Below, piece by piece: positions 10,868 to 22,700 of a stretch of DNA of 64,000 nucleotides. The translations under genes were made by a program, and so were the position numbers. A model generated the notes under the pieces. It did not search any database, was not told the origin of the DNA, and was given only the letters and a program-made list of their open reading frames with translations. The DNA lies in contig JAJSPD010000070.1 in assembly GCA_021307315.1 (NCBI GenBank), positions 172,625-236,624 on the forward strand, written 5' to 3'. Every line of letters begins with the position of its first letter. The first letter of the stretch is position 1. This DNA is from Bisporella sp. PMI_857. Lineage: Eukaryota; Ascomycota; Leotiomycetes; Helotiales; Helotiaceae.

Positions 10868-11814
10868 CTAGATCCCTCCTCTAATTCTAACTGAATTCTG
10901 CGTCTTTTCCTGCAGTACGGGTATAATAGGAGTTTGCACCTGCCGTGTAGCAAGAGTGCGGAGAATCGAGTCGCGAATACGGCCGATAGGGTAAGAACGG
11001 CCTGGGCCTAAAATCAGTACATCCATTGCTATACAAGAGTTGATATTGCTACCCAAATAACATCGATGAACCCCACAGGCATTGATCCCGACCAGCCCAA
11101 AACCAGAGGAATACAGGCCAGAATGCATAGTAAACTCCAAAAGATACTACTTCCCAGTAGAAGAAATACGGACTTGCTATAAGTAGTAGTATAAGCAAAA
11201 CACGGTATCCTACAAACAACCCAATATTAACGGCAGATATTGCAATAAGCGGGATTTTCGAAATTGTATAGAATTGGATATTCTGAATTGGAAACCTGCT
11301 CACGATTAGCTGCAATCAACGATACCTGCCTTGCATTAATTATACCAAATACCAAGTGCGATAAAGAGACAACACACCAAAAGTACTCTTGCACAACAAG
11401 CATGCTGAACCCATATATTCTTATAACCAGCAAGAAAGTGCCACAAAAACTCAGCCTAATAAAAGTCAGCAGTAAATAGCATATACCCACGTGTTGCAAA
11501 TACTTCGCATACTAGCAGCAACCCATAGTTAAATAGGGCAGCTCAAGGTACATAGGTTGAATGTAATGTCGTGGCGGGCTTTGCCCAAACCCCACGATCA
11601 CTACTTTTAATAGACTAGCAGAAAATGCGAGCAAGATGCAGTATATTGCAAAAAGCCATGGCTTGGATTGTGGCTTCGAGAAGCAACTGGCGACTCTGAA
11701 AAGTGCAGTAACAACCGCGACCGCAGAATGGGAGACTGCCAGAGGGAGGAGAATCAGGTCCAGTAACCTTTCGAGGACCATTTGTGTTAAGCAAGAGAAA
11801 AAAAAGAGTGGCAA
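10868..11814 (-). pseudogene. decayed polytopic membrane protein
   Basis: One frame runs from 11814 to 11227 with a single stop at about 11512 and is strongly hydrophobic in several blocks (for example LLDLILLPLAVSHSAVAVV and GTFLLVIRIYGFSMLVVQEY). The theme continues in shifted frames to 10868 (IGLFVGYRVLLILLLIASPY; then GLVGINACGVHRCYLG). At least five membrane-helix-like segments are visible. No clean splice pairs were found to join them, so I call it a probable pseudogene, though a multi-exon membrane gene cannot be excluded. Family not recognised. Confidence 0.3.
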
Positions 11815-11879
11815 GAATGCAGGAGACGTAATGTCACTGGTAAGAGAGTGGCCAGAAATGAATGATTTCGATCAGTAAC

Positions 11880-12875
11880 GGTAAAGTAAGGCGAACAGAG
11901 TAATATGCGAAAGGCACCTGCAGGTTTGCCTCGTTCTGAGGCAGGCGATCCCCCACGTTTCGGAAAGAAGCAATATCACGATTAAGCCAATAGCTACACG
12001 GCAGGTCAAACTCACTTAGCTAGAATAGCATTATTAATGCTTCGATTTGGACAGTGGGTGGCGACTTGCAGGGTGTGGCTATCCCGAGCCGAAGAGTCTT
12101 CCTGATAGAGTTGAGACACGGATAGTGGCCCCCCCAACAGGTAGGCAGGTTCCATATCGCTGATAACAATGGGACGTGGTCACCGGATGGCGTTCCACGA
12201 GGCGCTAAATATGAGATAAATCTGGTCGGGTGTGAAATCATGCCACTGTTCTATGCCCTCGATCAGATCCCAGCATGGCGTACCAGTCGTGCTCAGATCC
12301 TGCTCAGCGTTTCGTAATCTTTAGAACCGAAGGTTCGGCGTCGAGAAGTAATTGTGGAGTGTCATTCGTGGCATGTTCCAGATCGAGTGACAGCATCGAC
12401 TCACTGTTATTGTAAGAGTGAGGACAGTGATGTTTGAACACTAATTTAGCGCCACCATAGGAGCTTTAACGTCTAAGCGGTGGTCCGATGTTTTATCGTT
12501 TTAGGATGACATACTATAGCGCCTAATAGCGTACTTCGTGCCGCAATCGAAAGGCTGGAGGTGGTTGCCTACAATTGAGATCAACATCCCCAGATCTGTC
12601 GAGGCTTTTCGAGTTTTTTTTTTTTTGAGTTTTTTTTTTTAAATATGTATATATATTCACGTGCAGATACTTGGTGAATAGTGTTCGGAGGTTGGGCGCC
12701 GAGTTGCGTGACTTTTATTTACTAGGTAAAATAGAAGCTAAAGTAAGATAGTAAAAGCAGATCAGCCAAAAAGATAGAGTAATGCTAATCCCAGGGGAAA
12801 AAACTTATTAGATGTAAGTCATGACAGAATTATTAATTATGAACGACCACTTCTTGAGAGTCCCCTTTTCGGCAG
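11880..12875. other. intergenic, no gene recognised
   Basis: No coding frame with recognisable motifs. Two poly-T runs occur near 12615-12640, and the AT content rises toward the MITE that follows. Confidence 0.5.
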
Positions 12876-12883
12876 CTCTCCTG

Positions 12884-13402
12884 CAGTGTATACACAAGTT
12901 ACTTTAATTACTCTAATAAAATTTAAGTTACTTTAATTAGATTAGATTAGATTAAAGTAACCAATTTTTTATTAGAGTTAGATTAGAGTTAAAGTAATAC
13001 TTAACGTTACTTTAATTTTACTCTAATTTTATAACTACTTAGATTTAAGTTATATTTGTTTAAATGTAAGTATAATATAGTTATACAACGGCGACTATTT
13101 ACGATACTATTAGAAATTTACGGATTTTTTTATAGAAAATTCAAAGTTTTGTTAAGTCGAAATTCGGAAATAAAAGTTTATCCGTGCCGATATTCGCTTA
13201 TTTAAAAACACTAGTCTTAATTCGGCATGTTTCGAGCCGGAAAATCAATACTCCGGTATCACGTGTCATTACTTTAATTACTCTAATAAAATTTAAGTAA
13301 TCAAATTAGATTAGAGTTAGATTAGAGTAATAGCTTTTTTGTTAGATTAGAGTTAGAGTAATATTACTTACTCTAGAGTAATTACTCTAATTGTATACAC
13401 TG
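12884..13402 (+). mobile_element. 519-bp hAT-type MITE with 8-bp target duplication
   Basis: The ends are perfect 11-bp inverted repeats (cagtgtataca...tgtatacactg). They are flanked by the 8-bp direct repeat ctctcctg at 12876-12883 and 13403-13410, the hallmark of hAT superfamily insertion. Both subterminal regions are packed with ttactctaatt/attagagtaa motifs in both orientations. A stretch of about 30 bp (ttactttaattactctaata...) near the left end is repeated directly near 13269. There is no coding capacity, so movement would need a hAT transposase from elsewhere. The intact target duplication suggests a fairly recent insertion. Confidence 0.88.
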
Positions 13403-13541
13403 CTCTCCTGTGCATCAAGAACCCTAGCAAGAGACACGGTGACCTATAGCTACTGCCAATGCAGAGTATTTCCATTACAGTAGAGTCACAGATTTTTAAA
13501 ATCACGCTGCCATGAGCCGATAAGGCGTCGCGCGGAGGCAA

Positions 13542-16500
13542 CTACCCCAACTGGGTAGGAATCCTTCGTGGTTCGTAAAACTTGTCCTCTAAGATATTCA
13601 AAGCATTAATCCCACCTGTCCTCCCTGGATACTTATCGAGCCCCCCAAATTTTTCGAGTATTACAAATTTGCTTTCACCATTTTTCATTTTTTTTTTAGG
13701 AAATGCTCCACCCTGGCGTAGCGCTCTTCGTTGGGAAGCTCACGGTTACGGTTGGCCATCCGGTCGCAGGTTAGAATTAGTGAGGAGAGGCCCGCGGCAA
13801 TGGCCGTAGACACTGAGCTCCCCGTTGGGCTCTCACGTGAGTCCAGGAATGGGATGTCGCCGGCCCACACCTTCTGGCCCTGGATCATGTAGTCGGGTTC
13901 GGGTAGGCTACTCTGCCGAAGTATTCGCCCATACTCATCACAGGCCGTGATGATCATGAGGGGAATAGATGCCTTAAAGGACGCCGGCCAGGCTTCTGTA
14001 ATCCTCTCTCCCTGGTCATGGGTGCTGCAAGCCATCACAATGCGTTTGGTTAGGCCTGCATATTCTACTTGTGTTTTAAGTTTGGTGGATTTCTCTAGGA
14101 GGGCAAAGCTCATAGAAATCACGTCTACGTCCTTGCTGATAGCCCATTCAACAGCCTTTAATTAATCGTAGAGTTAGCAAAGTGGTCAGCAAATTAATTT
14201 CGACTACTAGGTGCAATACGCTGTGACACGATTATTGGGACCTTGGGAAGAGAGGGGTGGGGGGGGTTCAATGAGAATGTGAGAAGAAGCTGTCATACTC
14301 TTGCCACCCTATCGTTCGTTATTCCAGATTTGTCTTCTGTAACTTTGGCCACATAGAGATCACACAGTGGGTCAATGGCGCATATCAGATTTGCCATTTG
14401 GGTTCCGTGAGGATCGGACGCGAACAGCCAGGAGCCGAGCTTAGAATGATCGTCCACGAATGAGCAACCATCCTTGACCCGTGACAACAGACTCCTGTCG
14501 TCGTTGAGCTGACGCTCCCCGCCTGCATCAATTGGCTTGTTGTAGGATGACCGTGGGGTTATACCCAATATGCCATTGTCGATGATTGCCACTTTCGTCC
14601 GACGAAAGTTACCGAGATTGCGCTCAAGGCCTTTGAGGTCGTGGAGAAAAACAGCCAATTTTGGTGCGAGTTTTTGGGCTCTAAAAGAATTGTCAACACG
14701 TAGACTCTACCAAATTTGGCAGAATTGGACTTCGATTTTCAGGTCCGAGGTGAGTAATCAAAGCATAAAAATTTTTGAGACTTACATTTCGTCCAAGTTA
14801 ACTTGCCCAGGCGGCGAATTCCAAAACCGTGGTTTTACCTCCCATGTAGGTTTTTTTGTCCAAGAACTCTTAGATTCGTCCGCCAATTTCTTCAATCCAG
14901 CTTCAACGTCCTTACGAGTCGCCTCATAGCCCGCTGCTGTCATAGTTTCCTAAGAGATATCTTATCAGCCTACTAAGCAGATATGGATCTGGGGTTTAAG
15001 AGGAAGCCGAACTTTGACGATGGAGATGGTGAGTTTTGAAAGCTAAGGCCCAGGACTTTTGTTAGCAATTGGCAACAAGTATTAATGGCGAGTACTGAGC
15101 GCGAATATAACATGCCTGTGTCAGAGTTTTGAGGCCATCATTGCCCAGCCAGTGACTGATTACTGCCCGTTTGCCGCTCGAATATAGATGCAACTCTTTG
15201 ATTCTCTCCTTGACCTCTTTCTCAAATATGGAGATTGATAGGTCGAGGATCTTCCAGTCAAGGACCTCTACGTTGAAACGTTTCACATTTTGGGCAATTC
15301 TTATCTCATCGTGGGGGTTGATCAGCCTGTCCTGAACCTTCAGCTCGATTATTGACCTCACTCCCTTATCGTCGTGAAGCCAGTTGAGAACGTCAAACAC
15401 CTCTACGTGTGGAACTGTGAAATGATTGTTGTGGTTAAAACTCTCCCTGTCTTCTACCTTCAAGTCTAAGGCAGGAAATTCGGCATATCGAATTGTTTCC
15501 TCGTACAACGGTAAAACCGGTTTTTTAGGGTCACGATGCTGGATCAATGACTGTACAAATTCCGATATATCGAAAAAGAGCTCGTGAACTATAAAATGCA
15601 GTATGAGTAGTTGAACACGGTGACCTATGACGACGTCACTTGTATCGGCGAAAGCGTGTAGTCAGTTGCTTACCTGGTTCTACAAACATTAGCAAGTTGT
15701 CAACTAAATGGGGATGCTTGGGCAGTAGTGCTTGGGTGCAATGCGGACCTCTTAGAGGATTACTTGATGACAATAAACGTAAGGGTACCCACCACCAGAA
15801 GCTTGTAAAATACGCATCAATTCCTGCATGTCTTTCTCCTGACGGACAGTCGACCTAACTATGGCAGTGCGTATGTCTTTCGAAGCTGTATCTTTCCTGT
15901 CAATGAATTTTGAGCTGGCTTTATCCCACTGTTTGTTGTTATACCAAAGGGGGTAGTGTTCTGCTTTGTCGCCCATATGTTTCCGCAAGGCCACTGGGCT
16001 CAAAACTGAACCTGGGTAGCTCTTTAGGAAGGTGTCTACGAATGAGAGCTTTTGATGTAGCACAGCAAGGTGAAGCAGGCCATCTGTTTTTAGGAGCTTA
16101 TCCCACTGAGTTGCCCTTTCGTCCCAGATGTCTTTCAAATCTCGCTTGATCATCGTTTCGGCAATTTCGATCTTGTCTGCGTCAGGAATCTCGGCCTTTT
16201 CGATCAAACTTTGCAGGATCTTGTACTCAGGCACGCGGTCCGCGTTACCCTGGTGGCTAGAATGGTCCTTTGTCATGGATTCAAAGTAGTTCTCCATGGC
16301 TTGAATGATGTACTTGCTCTTGACGAAAAGCTTAGCACAGTCTGCGCCAAGGAACTTTTCCACAACTTTTTCTTTACCCTCATCCAGAGCCCACGCAAAG
16401 GTGTCATCGTCAGCATCTGCAATACCGGGGACTTTTAAAAGTACGTCGAGTGTTTCTATCCTTCCTTTATCAGTCCCCGCATCAGGAGAAAGCGCTGCAA

Positions 16501-17182
16501 TTTTCAGTGCAGTCTTGCCCCTGTCGCTCCGAAACTCTTTCCACGGTTTCCATACTAGATCCTGTATTAGCTTACCAGAGTCGGTCGTGCCTTTTTCGGG
16601 GGTTAGGCTTGAGAGGCGCTCAATCTTATTTCCCGCAGGATCCTTACAGAAGTCTCTACCATAGGAAATCATGCGGCGAATGACCTTAGCATTACCCATT
16701 CTGGCGGCCTTCCAAAACGGGGTGGGTGGGGTTTCGTTAAGGGGGAAATTCCAATGTATCTCCTTGAGATTGCAAATGCTCCTGAAGGCACTCGGTTCCT
16801 CGAAGGCAAGATACGGCCTCTTTAGGAGGATCAACTCACAGAGGTTGACCCGTTCCTCTGCATTCTCTTCTCTGTATTTTGACTTGTAATCCAGGGAGTG
16901 GTAGAGAATCATCCAGGCGACGCAATCGTCGCAGTCTTGCCGTTGTAAGAACTTGGCGACTTTATCTTTATTAGTCTCTTTGTTGGTATCTATGTCCACG
17001 GCCTCGCTTCGTAGCATATCGAGAATTGGATTAACTATACTCTTCACGTTTGTATCAAACTCCTTCCCCTCTTGTTTCCATGCATCGAGCGGGTCGAGCT
17101 GTTCTGACACGGAGTTTTCATTGATCTTAGGTGAAGGCGGCCTTTGCGAAAATACCGAGTTTGGTTTGGGTGGCGTATTCAT
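13542..17182 (-). pseudogene. ankyrin-like / subtilisin-like (S8) multidomain gene with a -1 frameshift near its end
   Basis: The multi-exon gene starts at ATG 17182. The first exon (to about 15789) has degenerate ankyrin-like helices (TPFWKAARMGNAKVIRRMI; KTALKIAAL). A short exon follows to 15674, then 15588-15077 with the VEVLDWKILDLSI and ELHLYSSGKRAV segments seen in fungal subtilase fusions. Exons 14949-14786, 14680-14299 and 14155-13542 carry the S8 domain: Asp in KVAIIDNGI, His in DPHGTQMANLI and Ser in TGSSVSTAIAAGL. The usual oxyanion Asn is not evident (STHDQG at that place). In the last exon a run of ten A (13688-13697) breaks the frame after HFLKKK. One more A would restore the conserved-looking tail NGESKFVILEKFGGLDK, ending at 13542. 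Introns: 15589-15673, 14950-15076 (weak donor), 14681-14785, 14156-14298; the first junction (15751-15788, 38 bp) is uncertain. It could be functional if the A-run is miscounted. Confidence 0.75.
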
Positions 17183-17191
17183 TTTGGACAC

Positions 17192-18014
17192 AGGCCAAGA
17201 CCTCTAGAGAAGTGTAAGGTAAAATGCGATATTTAGTCTCTAAAAGCGAGAGATTCTATTCCAGGCTTGCTAATGACCAAGCTAATAAGCTGCTTAGACT
17301 ATTATATGGCGGCGATAGGATGCTTCGAGACACAGGATGACTATGCGTGGTATTTGGATTGCGTCTCTGCCTACGGTATGTTGTATCCTAGACAAGCGGG
17401 ATAAATGCTTCCCCCCCCAAGATTTTGTGTCCCCTCCCTGTCGCACCACCCCACCGTAAAGGTCGGAGAACAATTACTGGCTTAGAAGGGAGTCACTGCG
17501 CTCGGATAACTGCTCCTCTGCACTCCGACTTGGACGTGCGACTTCAACGTAGGTGCTACTTATTACGAATTATTAGCAAACTGAAGGGAAATCGTCACAC
17601 AACGGACCCGTTCTTAACGTGGCTCTGCGATCACTCAGTATACCTTGTATTGATCGCTGACTCCGTATTCTTAATAGATTAAGCGTCATTCTATTATGTT
17701 ATTAGATCCAATACTACTTCGGTAACAGAAAACTACTTGAAAGCCCTAAACATCATAGAAATTACGCTGTTAATTACAGAAAGCCTCCGGGGGAAATTGA
17801 GGGAATAATTACGAACTGTCCATCCCCGAGTCAACAAACCTTCTCTCCCCAACAGCACGACGTAATTGGATTGGTCTCCCAGCTTGCCTCAGCTTCTTGA
17901 GCTTCCTTCAACTTCCTTCCTACCTTTGGTCCTACGAATCGAAAGCGGACCGATCCTGCGCTACCCTGCAAGCTTGGTGAGTGCTGCGATGGCTTTCTGC
18001 TTCATTTTAACCAA
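17192..18014. other. intergenic, nothing recognised
   Basis: About 820 bp between two co-directional minus-strand genes. No motif or repeat was identified; presumably it holds the promoter of the S8 gene. Confidence 0.5.
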
Positions 18015-19022
18015 TTATTTGACCTCCAGCATCTGTTGGAATTCCTCAGTCCAGGAAACTTTCAGGGGCGTCGTTAACTGAGGGTCCCTCAGCTTTCCGA
18101 GATTCTCTGGGTCGATGTTGCCGGTGCTTTCGATTTCTTTACCCTCGGGGTTATTCCAGTTGCGAAAGTTCCCTGGATTTGGAATAATGGTGAAGCGGCT
18201 GATGTTGCCGCCTGGGGCGTCTGGCTTGCGAAAAACCGTCTTCACTCTGTCCTGGTAAAAATCCTGAATGGTGCCGCTGTTTACGGTGAAGCCGAACTCG
18301 ACAGAGTAGGGCTCGTTCGTAGTCCGAGACACGAGGGCTGCCGCCCAGATCTCGGCGCTCAGCCCAGCGCCATTGTTGTGAGTGTCGACCGGGTCCCGCT
18401 CGATCTGCCAATACACCCCACTTGGTCTTCCACCCAGGTTCCAGCGCAACCCTGACTGGGCTCTGTCAAAAATGATGCGGTCGAAGGAAATCTCGTGTGC
18501 CTTGCTTCGTTTGAAAGAAGCCTGGTTGCCTTGGTAGCCGCCTTGGATACTTGCCTCTGTCGTAATGGTGATCTTTTCCTGGCCCTTGGAGAAATTCCCC
18601 ACCTCCATTTTGCGCCAGGGGGCCCAGGCTTGGACCTCTGGATCGTCTTTGCGCTTCTGGTCCTTGTCTTTGAAGTATAACTCAGCCCTGAAATGGCTAA
18701 GCCTGACTCTGTCCTTGTAGGATGAATTGAAAATAAACTTGAGAATCCAAAGCGACATTAGTCCTTCTGGTTTCTTCTTCCCCCCAGCATCTACGGTAGT
18801 TTTCTCCCATCCGTCGACGCATAGTAGCCGCTCAACTGAAACGGAGTCCTTCGACTTGCTCAACTTGTCTATTCGAGTGGCTCCGTCGGGAACATCCCAG
18901 GATTTCAAGGCCCCTTCGACAGATGTGTTGTTAAACAGATCCAGGTAGATGGTCCCCGAAATCTCGTCCAAACCCCTATAGTCATCGTCGTAGACAGTGT
19001 CATTGCCAGAATTCCCTCCCAT
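18015..19022 (-). CDS. unrecognised 335-aa protein beside an NLR
   Basis: Uninterrupted 335-codon frame with ATG at 19022. No signal peptide or membrane helix. Only one Cys is evident, and there are many aromatic/charged alternations suggesting a beta-rich fold: GLMSLWILKFIFNSSYKDR, HFRAELYFKDKD, SGLRWNLGGRPSGVYW, EPYSVEFGFTVNSGTIQDF. I recognise no domain. It is head-to-head with the NACHT-WD40 gene (717 bp between starts) and lies downstream of nothing on its own strand. The intact long frame and near-clean codon pattern argue for a real gene. A role as partner or effector of the NLR is inference from position only. Confidence 0.7.
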   Translation of the reverse strand: MGGNSGNDTVYDDDYRGLDEISGTIYLDLFNNTSVEGALKSWDVPDGATRIDKLSKSKDSVSVERLLCVDGWEKTTVDAGGKKKPEGLMSLWILKFIFNSSYKDRVRLSHFRAELYFKDKDQKRKDDPEVQAWAPWRKMEVGNFSKGQEKITITTEASIQGGYQGNQASFKRSKAHEISFDRIIFDRAQSGLRWNLGGRPSGVYWQIERDPVDTHNNGAGLSAEIWAAALVSRTTNEPYSVEFGFTVNSGTIQDFYQDRVKTVFRKPDAPGGNISRFTIIPNPGNFRNWNNPEGKEIESTGNIDPENLGKLRDPQLTTPLKVSWTEEFQQMLEVK

Positions 19023-19739
19023 CCTGTATCTCAGAAACTTAATTCTCGAAGCGTTGAAGGATGACGTTACTCCAAAAGGTTCTTTTGAAAGGTTTTAAAG
19101 GTTATTGCGGAGCAAAGTAGGAAGATTGAGCACAGATGGGACCTAAGGATATAATTGGCACTGATTAGCTTAAACATGAAGCCTACACATCATCTGGGGA
19201 TTAACAACTACGGGTAAGTTACGAGGCACTCGGAACTACTATTCACTCCTTCGGCAAGTGTTACTCCAAAAAGGTCTCAATCTGGGCGTAGATTGGTCAC
19301 ATCCTCGTGGTGTGCAGTAATTTACTTTTTTTTTTAATTTCGTTCGCACTACGTCGCATCCTGGGCCTATGCAGCAGGTGCCGCGGCATGTTTGGTCAAG
19401 GAGGATCGTGGAAGTCCAGCCCTCTGTCGTACCAACATTCAACGCTAACCATTCTTCATGCAAATTGCAACTAGTGATGCAGCTTCCCGGTTGAAGACCG
19501 AGGCCTAAAGAATGAGAGTCATCTTCCGAAGCACAAGCGCTCTGTATCTGTGCTGTGAAATTGACAATTGGCACACCGCTTTTGTTATCCTCGATTGCCT
19601 TTCATCACGACGATCAACCAATCACCAACTGGTGCACTTCATCGCTGCCCATAGTTTCCCTCTACCGGGTATTAATCAGTTCATTGTATAGGCCTATTTT
19701 GCAAGACAGCCCTAGGCCTATCTGCCTATAAACTCCGCA
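19023..19739. promoter_or_regulatory. shared divergent promoter region
   Basis: The 717 bp separates two head-to-head starts (19022 on minus, 19740 on plus), so it must hold both promoters. A poly-T/A tract lies at about 19324-19335 and a tataaac sequence sits only 10 bp before the plus-strand ATG. No specific operator was identified. Confidence 0.45.
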
Positions 19740-22700
19740 ATGGAAGAGACAAACAAAGTATCCTCAGGGACGAAGAAATTCTGGAAACTACCGCTGCATT
19801 TCGGTTCGAAATCCTCAAAAGGAGACGAGGCTGGAATATTCTATGTCGCAAACCCTTCATTGAATTTTGGCGACGTAGGTGCCACAACTACAGGCAGTTC
19901 CGATATCGCCAGCCGAGGTTCTGGAAAATACCAAACAGATGGAGCCAGAGTATTCCAGGAAAGTCATCATGAAGACGCAAATAACGAGGCTACGCCGAAT
20001 ACAAATGCTGATAACTCTTCCGGCCAGAGCCCAACTTCTGAGCCACCGGATATCCTCACAAGTGATTCCGAAATTGCTCGGGAATCTACAATTGCGATAT
20101 CGCTAAAACTGTCTCTCTCTCTGGAACACAAAGTCGCCGTGAGGCTCTGGGACATCGCATACGAAGACCTGATTGCAGAGCATCCCAAGTTGCTAGATTC
20201 CTATGAGAAGACTCTCACTCACTACTTAACGCAGGAAGACAGAGAGGGTTTTATACCTTGTCGCCCCTCCGCCTACCAGCTGCCTCAAAACGAGTTTGCC
20301 CAGGCGGATCGTTCAGCAAGGTGGGGGCAGATGAACCAGATTCTCGAAATTTGGCTCAACAAGGTAGGCGAAGGGAATAGTGCCAATGTCGACAACAAGA
20401 GGACTGCCCAAAAGGCTTCCTCTCTCAGAGAAATTATGGGAACGGCTATGAAAAGTACTCGACATGTCGTTCTTCCTTGGGTGATTTCGTGTCTAGCTGT
20501 AGAGGTGGGTTAATTCGCATGACGTTCGTTCGTGAATTTAATGTACTAATGCTCTACCTATTAATTAGCAGAGATTGCTTTATTTTGCTTTTGACTCCGA
20601 GCTAGCTCGTTCAGATATCATTTATGTCACTTCAAGAATGGAATGGTACATTAGTTTGTCCAGGCTCCTTTTTGGGTCCAACCCTGGTAAGCTAGAAGAA
20701 TTGTGGGAAAACTCAGATTATGACTCCCTGAAAGTTGGAATAATTAATCTGTATAAAGCAATTCTGTTATACCAGATTAAGGAATCGATAGCCCCGGTGG
20801 GACAAGACATACCACAAGATCAACCGATAGACGTTAGTCAGTTAGAGGTGGGCAGACCGGTGATTCTGACACAGGAAGAAGCCCTTACGACGGGCTTTAG
20901 CGGTGATCAAATCGAAACTCTACTCCGTCAGATATTTGGGTCAGGCAAAGTCAAGAAAGAGGTAGACGCTGGTCACGATAATGAATTAGTGGCTGAAGAG
21001 CGCTCTGACAAGAACAGCCACAAGCCAAACGACAAGCTGCGAGAAACATTGCTAGCCAATCTACACTGTGACTCTATTGACCCTCGAATCCCTGTTTCGA
21101 ATAGTAGCTTTGGAAGCTTTCTTGAACTCCTTCATAAATGGGCGCTTTCTACCAAAGAATACCGAAGATTCCTGACGTGGGATGGCGAAAACAGCTGCCG
21201 TGTGCTGTGGGTGACTGGGACCCCTGGTGCGGGCAAGACGATGTTCCTGCGTGCCGTTGCCTCGAGACTTTCCACTGAGGCAAGCGAGGGTCCCGACTCG
21301 AAGAAGTTGGCATACTTCTTTTGTGACGGCAATAAATTCCTCCACGGAGGTGCCACATCAGTTATAAAGAACATCATCTGCCAAGTGCTTAAGGCGCAAC
21401 CCTCGCTTCTTAGCCACTTGGAAAAACAGGTTAGGCTCACAGACCGAGAACACTTTGACAACCAGAATGACTTTTATGCCATATCGACCGTTTTCTATAG
21501 CATGCTAGAGGACAAAAATTTTGCTACAACATACTTTATAGTTGATGCCATTGAAGAACTCAGTATTGATGCGAATCGATACCCCTCCGGGGTGTATCGA
21601 AGCTCTTCTGAGGATGAACGAGGATTAGACAACCTACTAGGGCTGATCACCGCAACTTCTCGAGCACCTGGTTGCTCTGATAGGATCAAATGGCTGGTAT
21701 CGCTTGATCACGGCAAGATTAACGCAAGGCAGACGCTGATAGACGCGGAAAACCACCTCCACTTAAAGCTCAATTCACATTTGCAAGGATTACGAGAGGT
21801 TACGAACCAATACGTGGCCTCAAAGGTTGGTGAAATTGCTCGGAAGACGCACTATCGGGGGAAGCTTCAAGTCAAGATCACAGAGAGGCTTCAAGAGATG
21901 TCTCCCCAGAACTTCTTGTGGGTGGATATGGCCTGTGAGGTCATAAAGTCATCAAACACTCCTTGGAACGCCATCCACATCCTGGGAGGTTTAGGAAAAG
22001 ACGTCCAGTCTCTGTACCGCCAATTGAAGGACGGGATTAAGAAATTCGAGCAAGAAGACCCAGGATACTGCAACGACATCCTCTCGACTGCGGCTATTGC
22101 CTTCCGACCTCTCCGTATTGAAGAGCTGGTAGGCATTGTCAACCTACCACCCGAGGTTGACCCAGAGGTTATAATAACTAAGATGTGTTCCCCGTTCCTA
22201 GAGGTACGCGACGGTAGTGTGTATTTTAGACATCACGCCATTCGGAACTTCTTAATGATGGACTTGAAACAGAGCCAACAGCTATTACGAGAGAATTCGT
22301 TAATGATTCAAAGGTGCCTAAAGAATGCATTGAAGATCCCTGAGGGTATCAGTGGCGGTGAACCGAGGTCGGTCCGCTACGCGGCAACATTCTGGATGGC
22401 ACACTTTTCTGAGTGTGGGGTGGGTGACTCTCACCTGGACAGAGAGGTCGAAGTGCTTGAGTTTAAGGCAATTTGCGATGCAGTGGCCTCGGTTAACGAC
22501 TTCCTCAGTGATTATTCGAGTTTGGTCCAATGGCTAGAGATCCTTACAAAACAAGGGCTTTTGTTGGAGGCTCTGGCCCAATTGAAGACGCTCAAGGCTT
22601 CTCTAATACAAAAGGTATGTCTTTCACGTTATTACCAGGTCTTTTGAATTTTTGCCCACATGGACCTCCCATGATGCGAAAAGGCCCCACGTTTATGATG

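Noticed and set aside
10851..10870. ggttcgaagtt, a possible tRNA T-loop
   Set aside because: The B-box lacks the invariant C, and no acceptor stem or D-arm could be paired around it.
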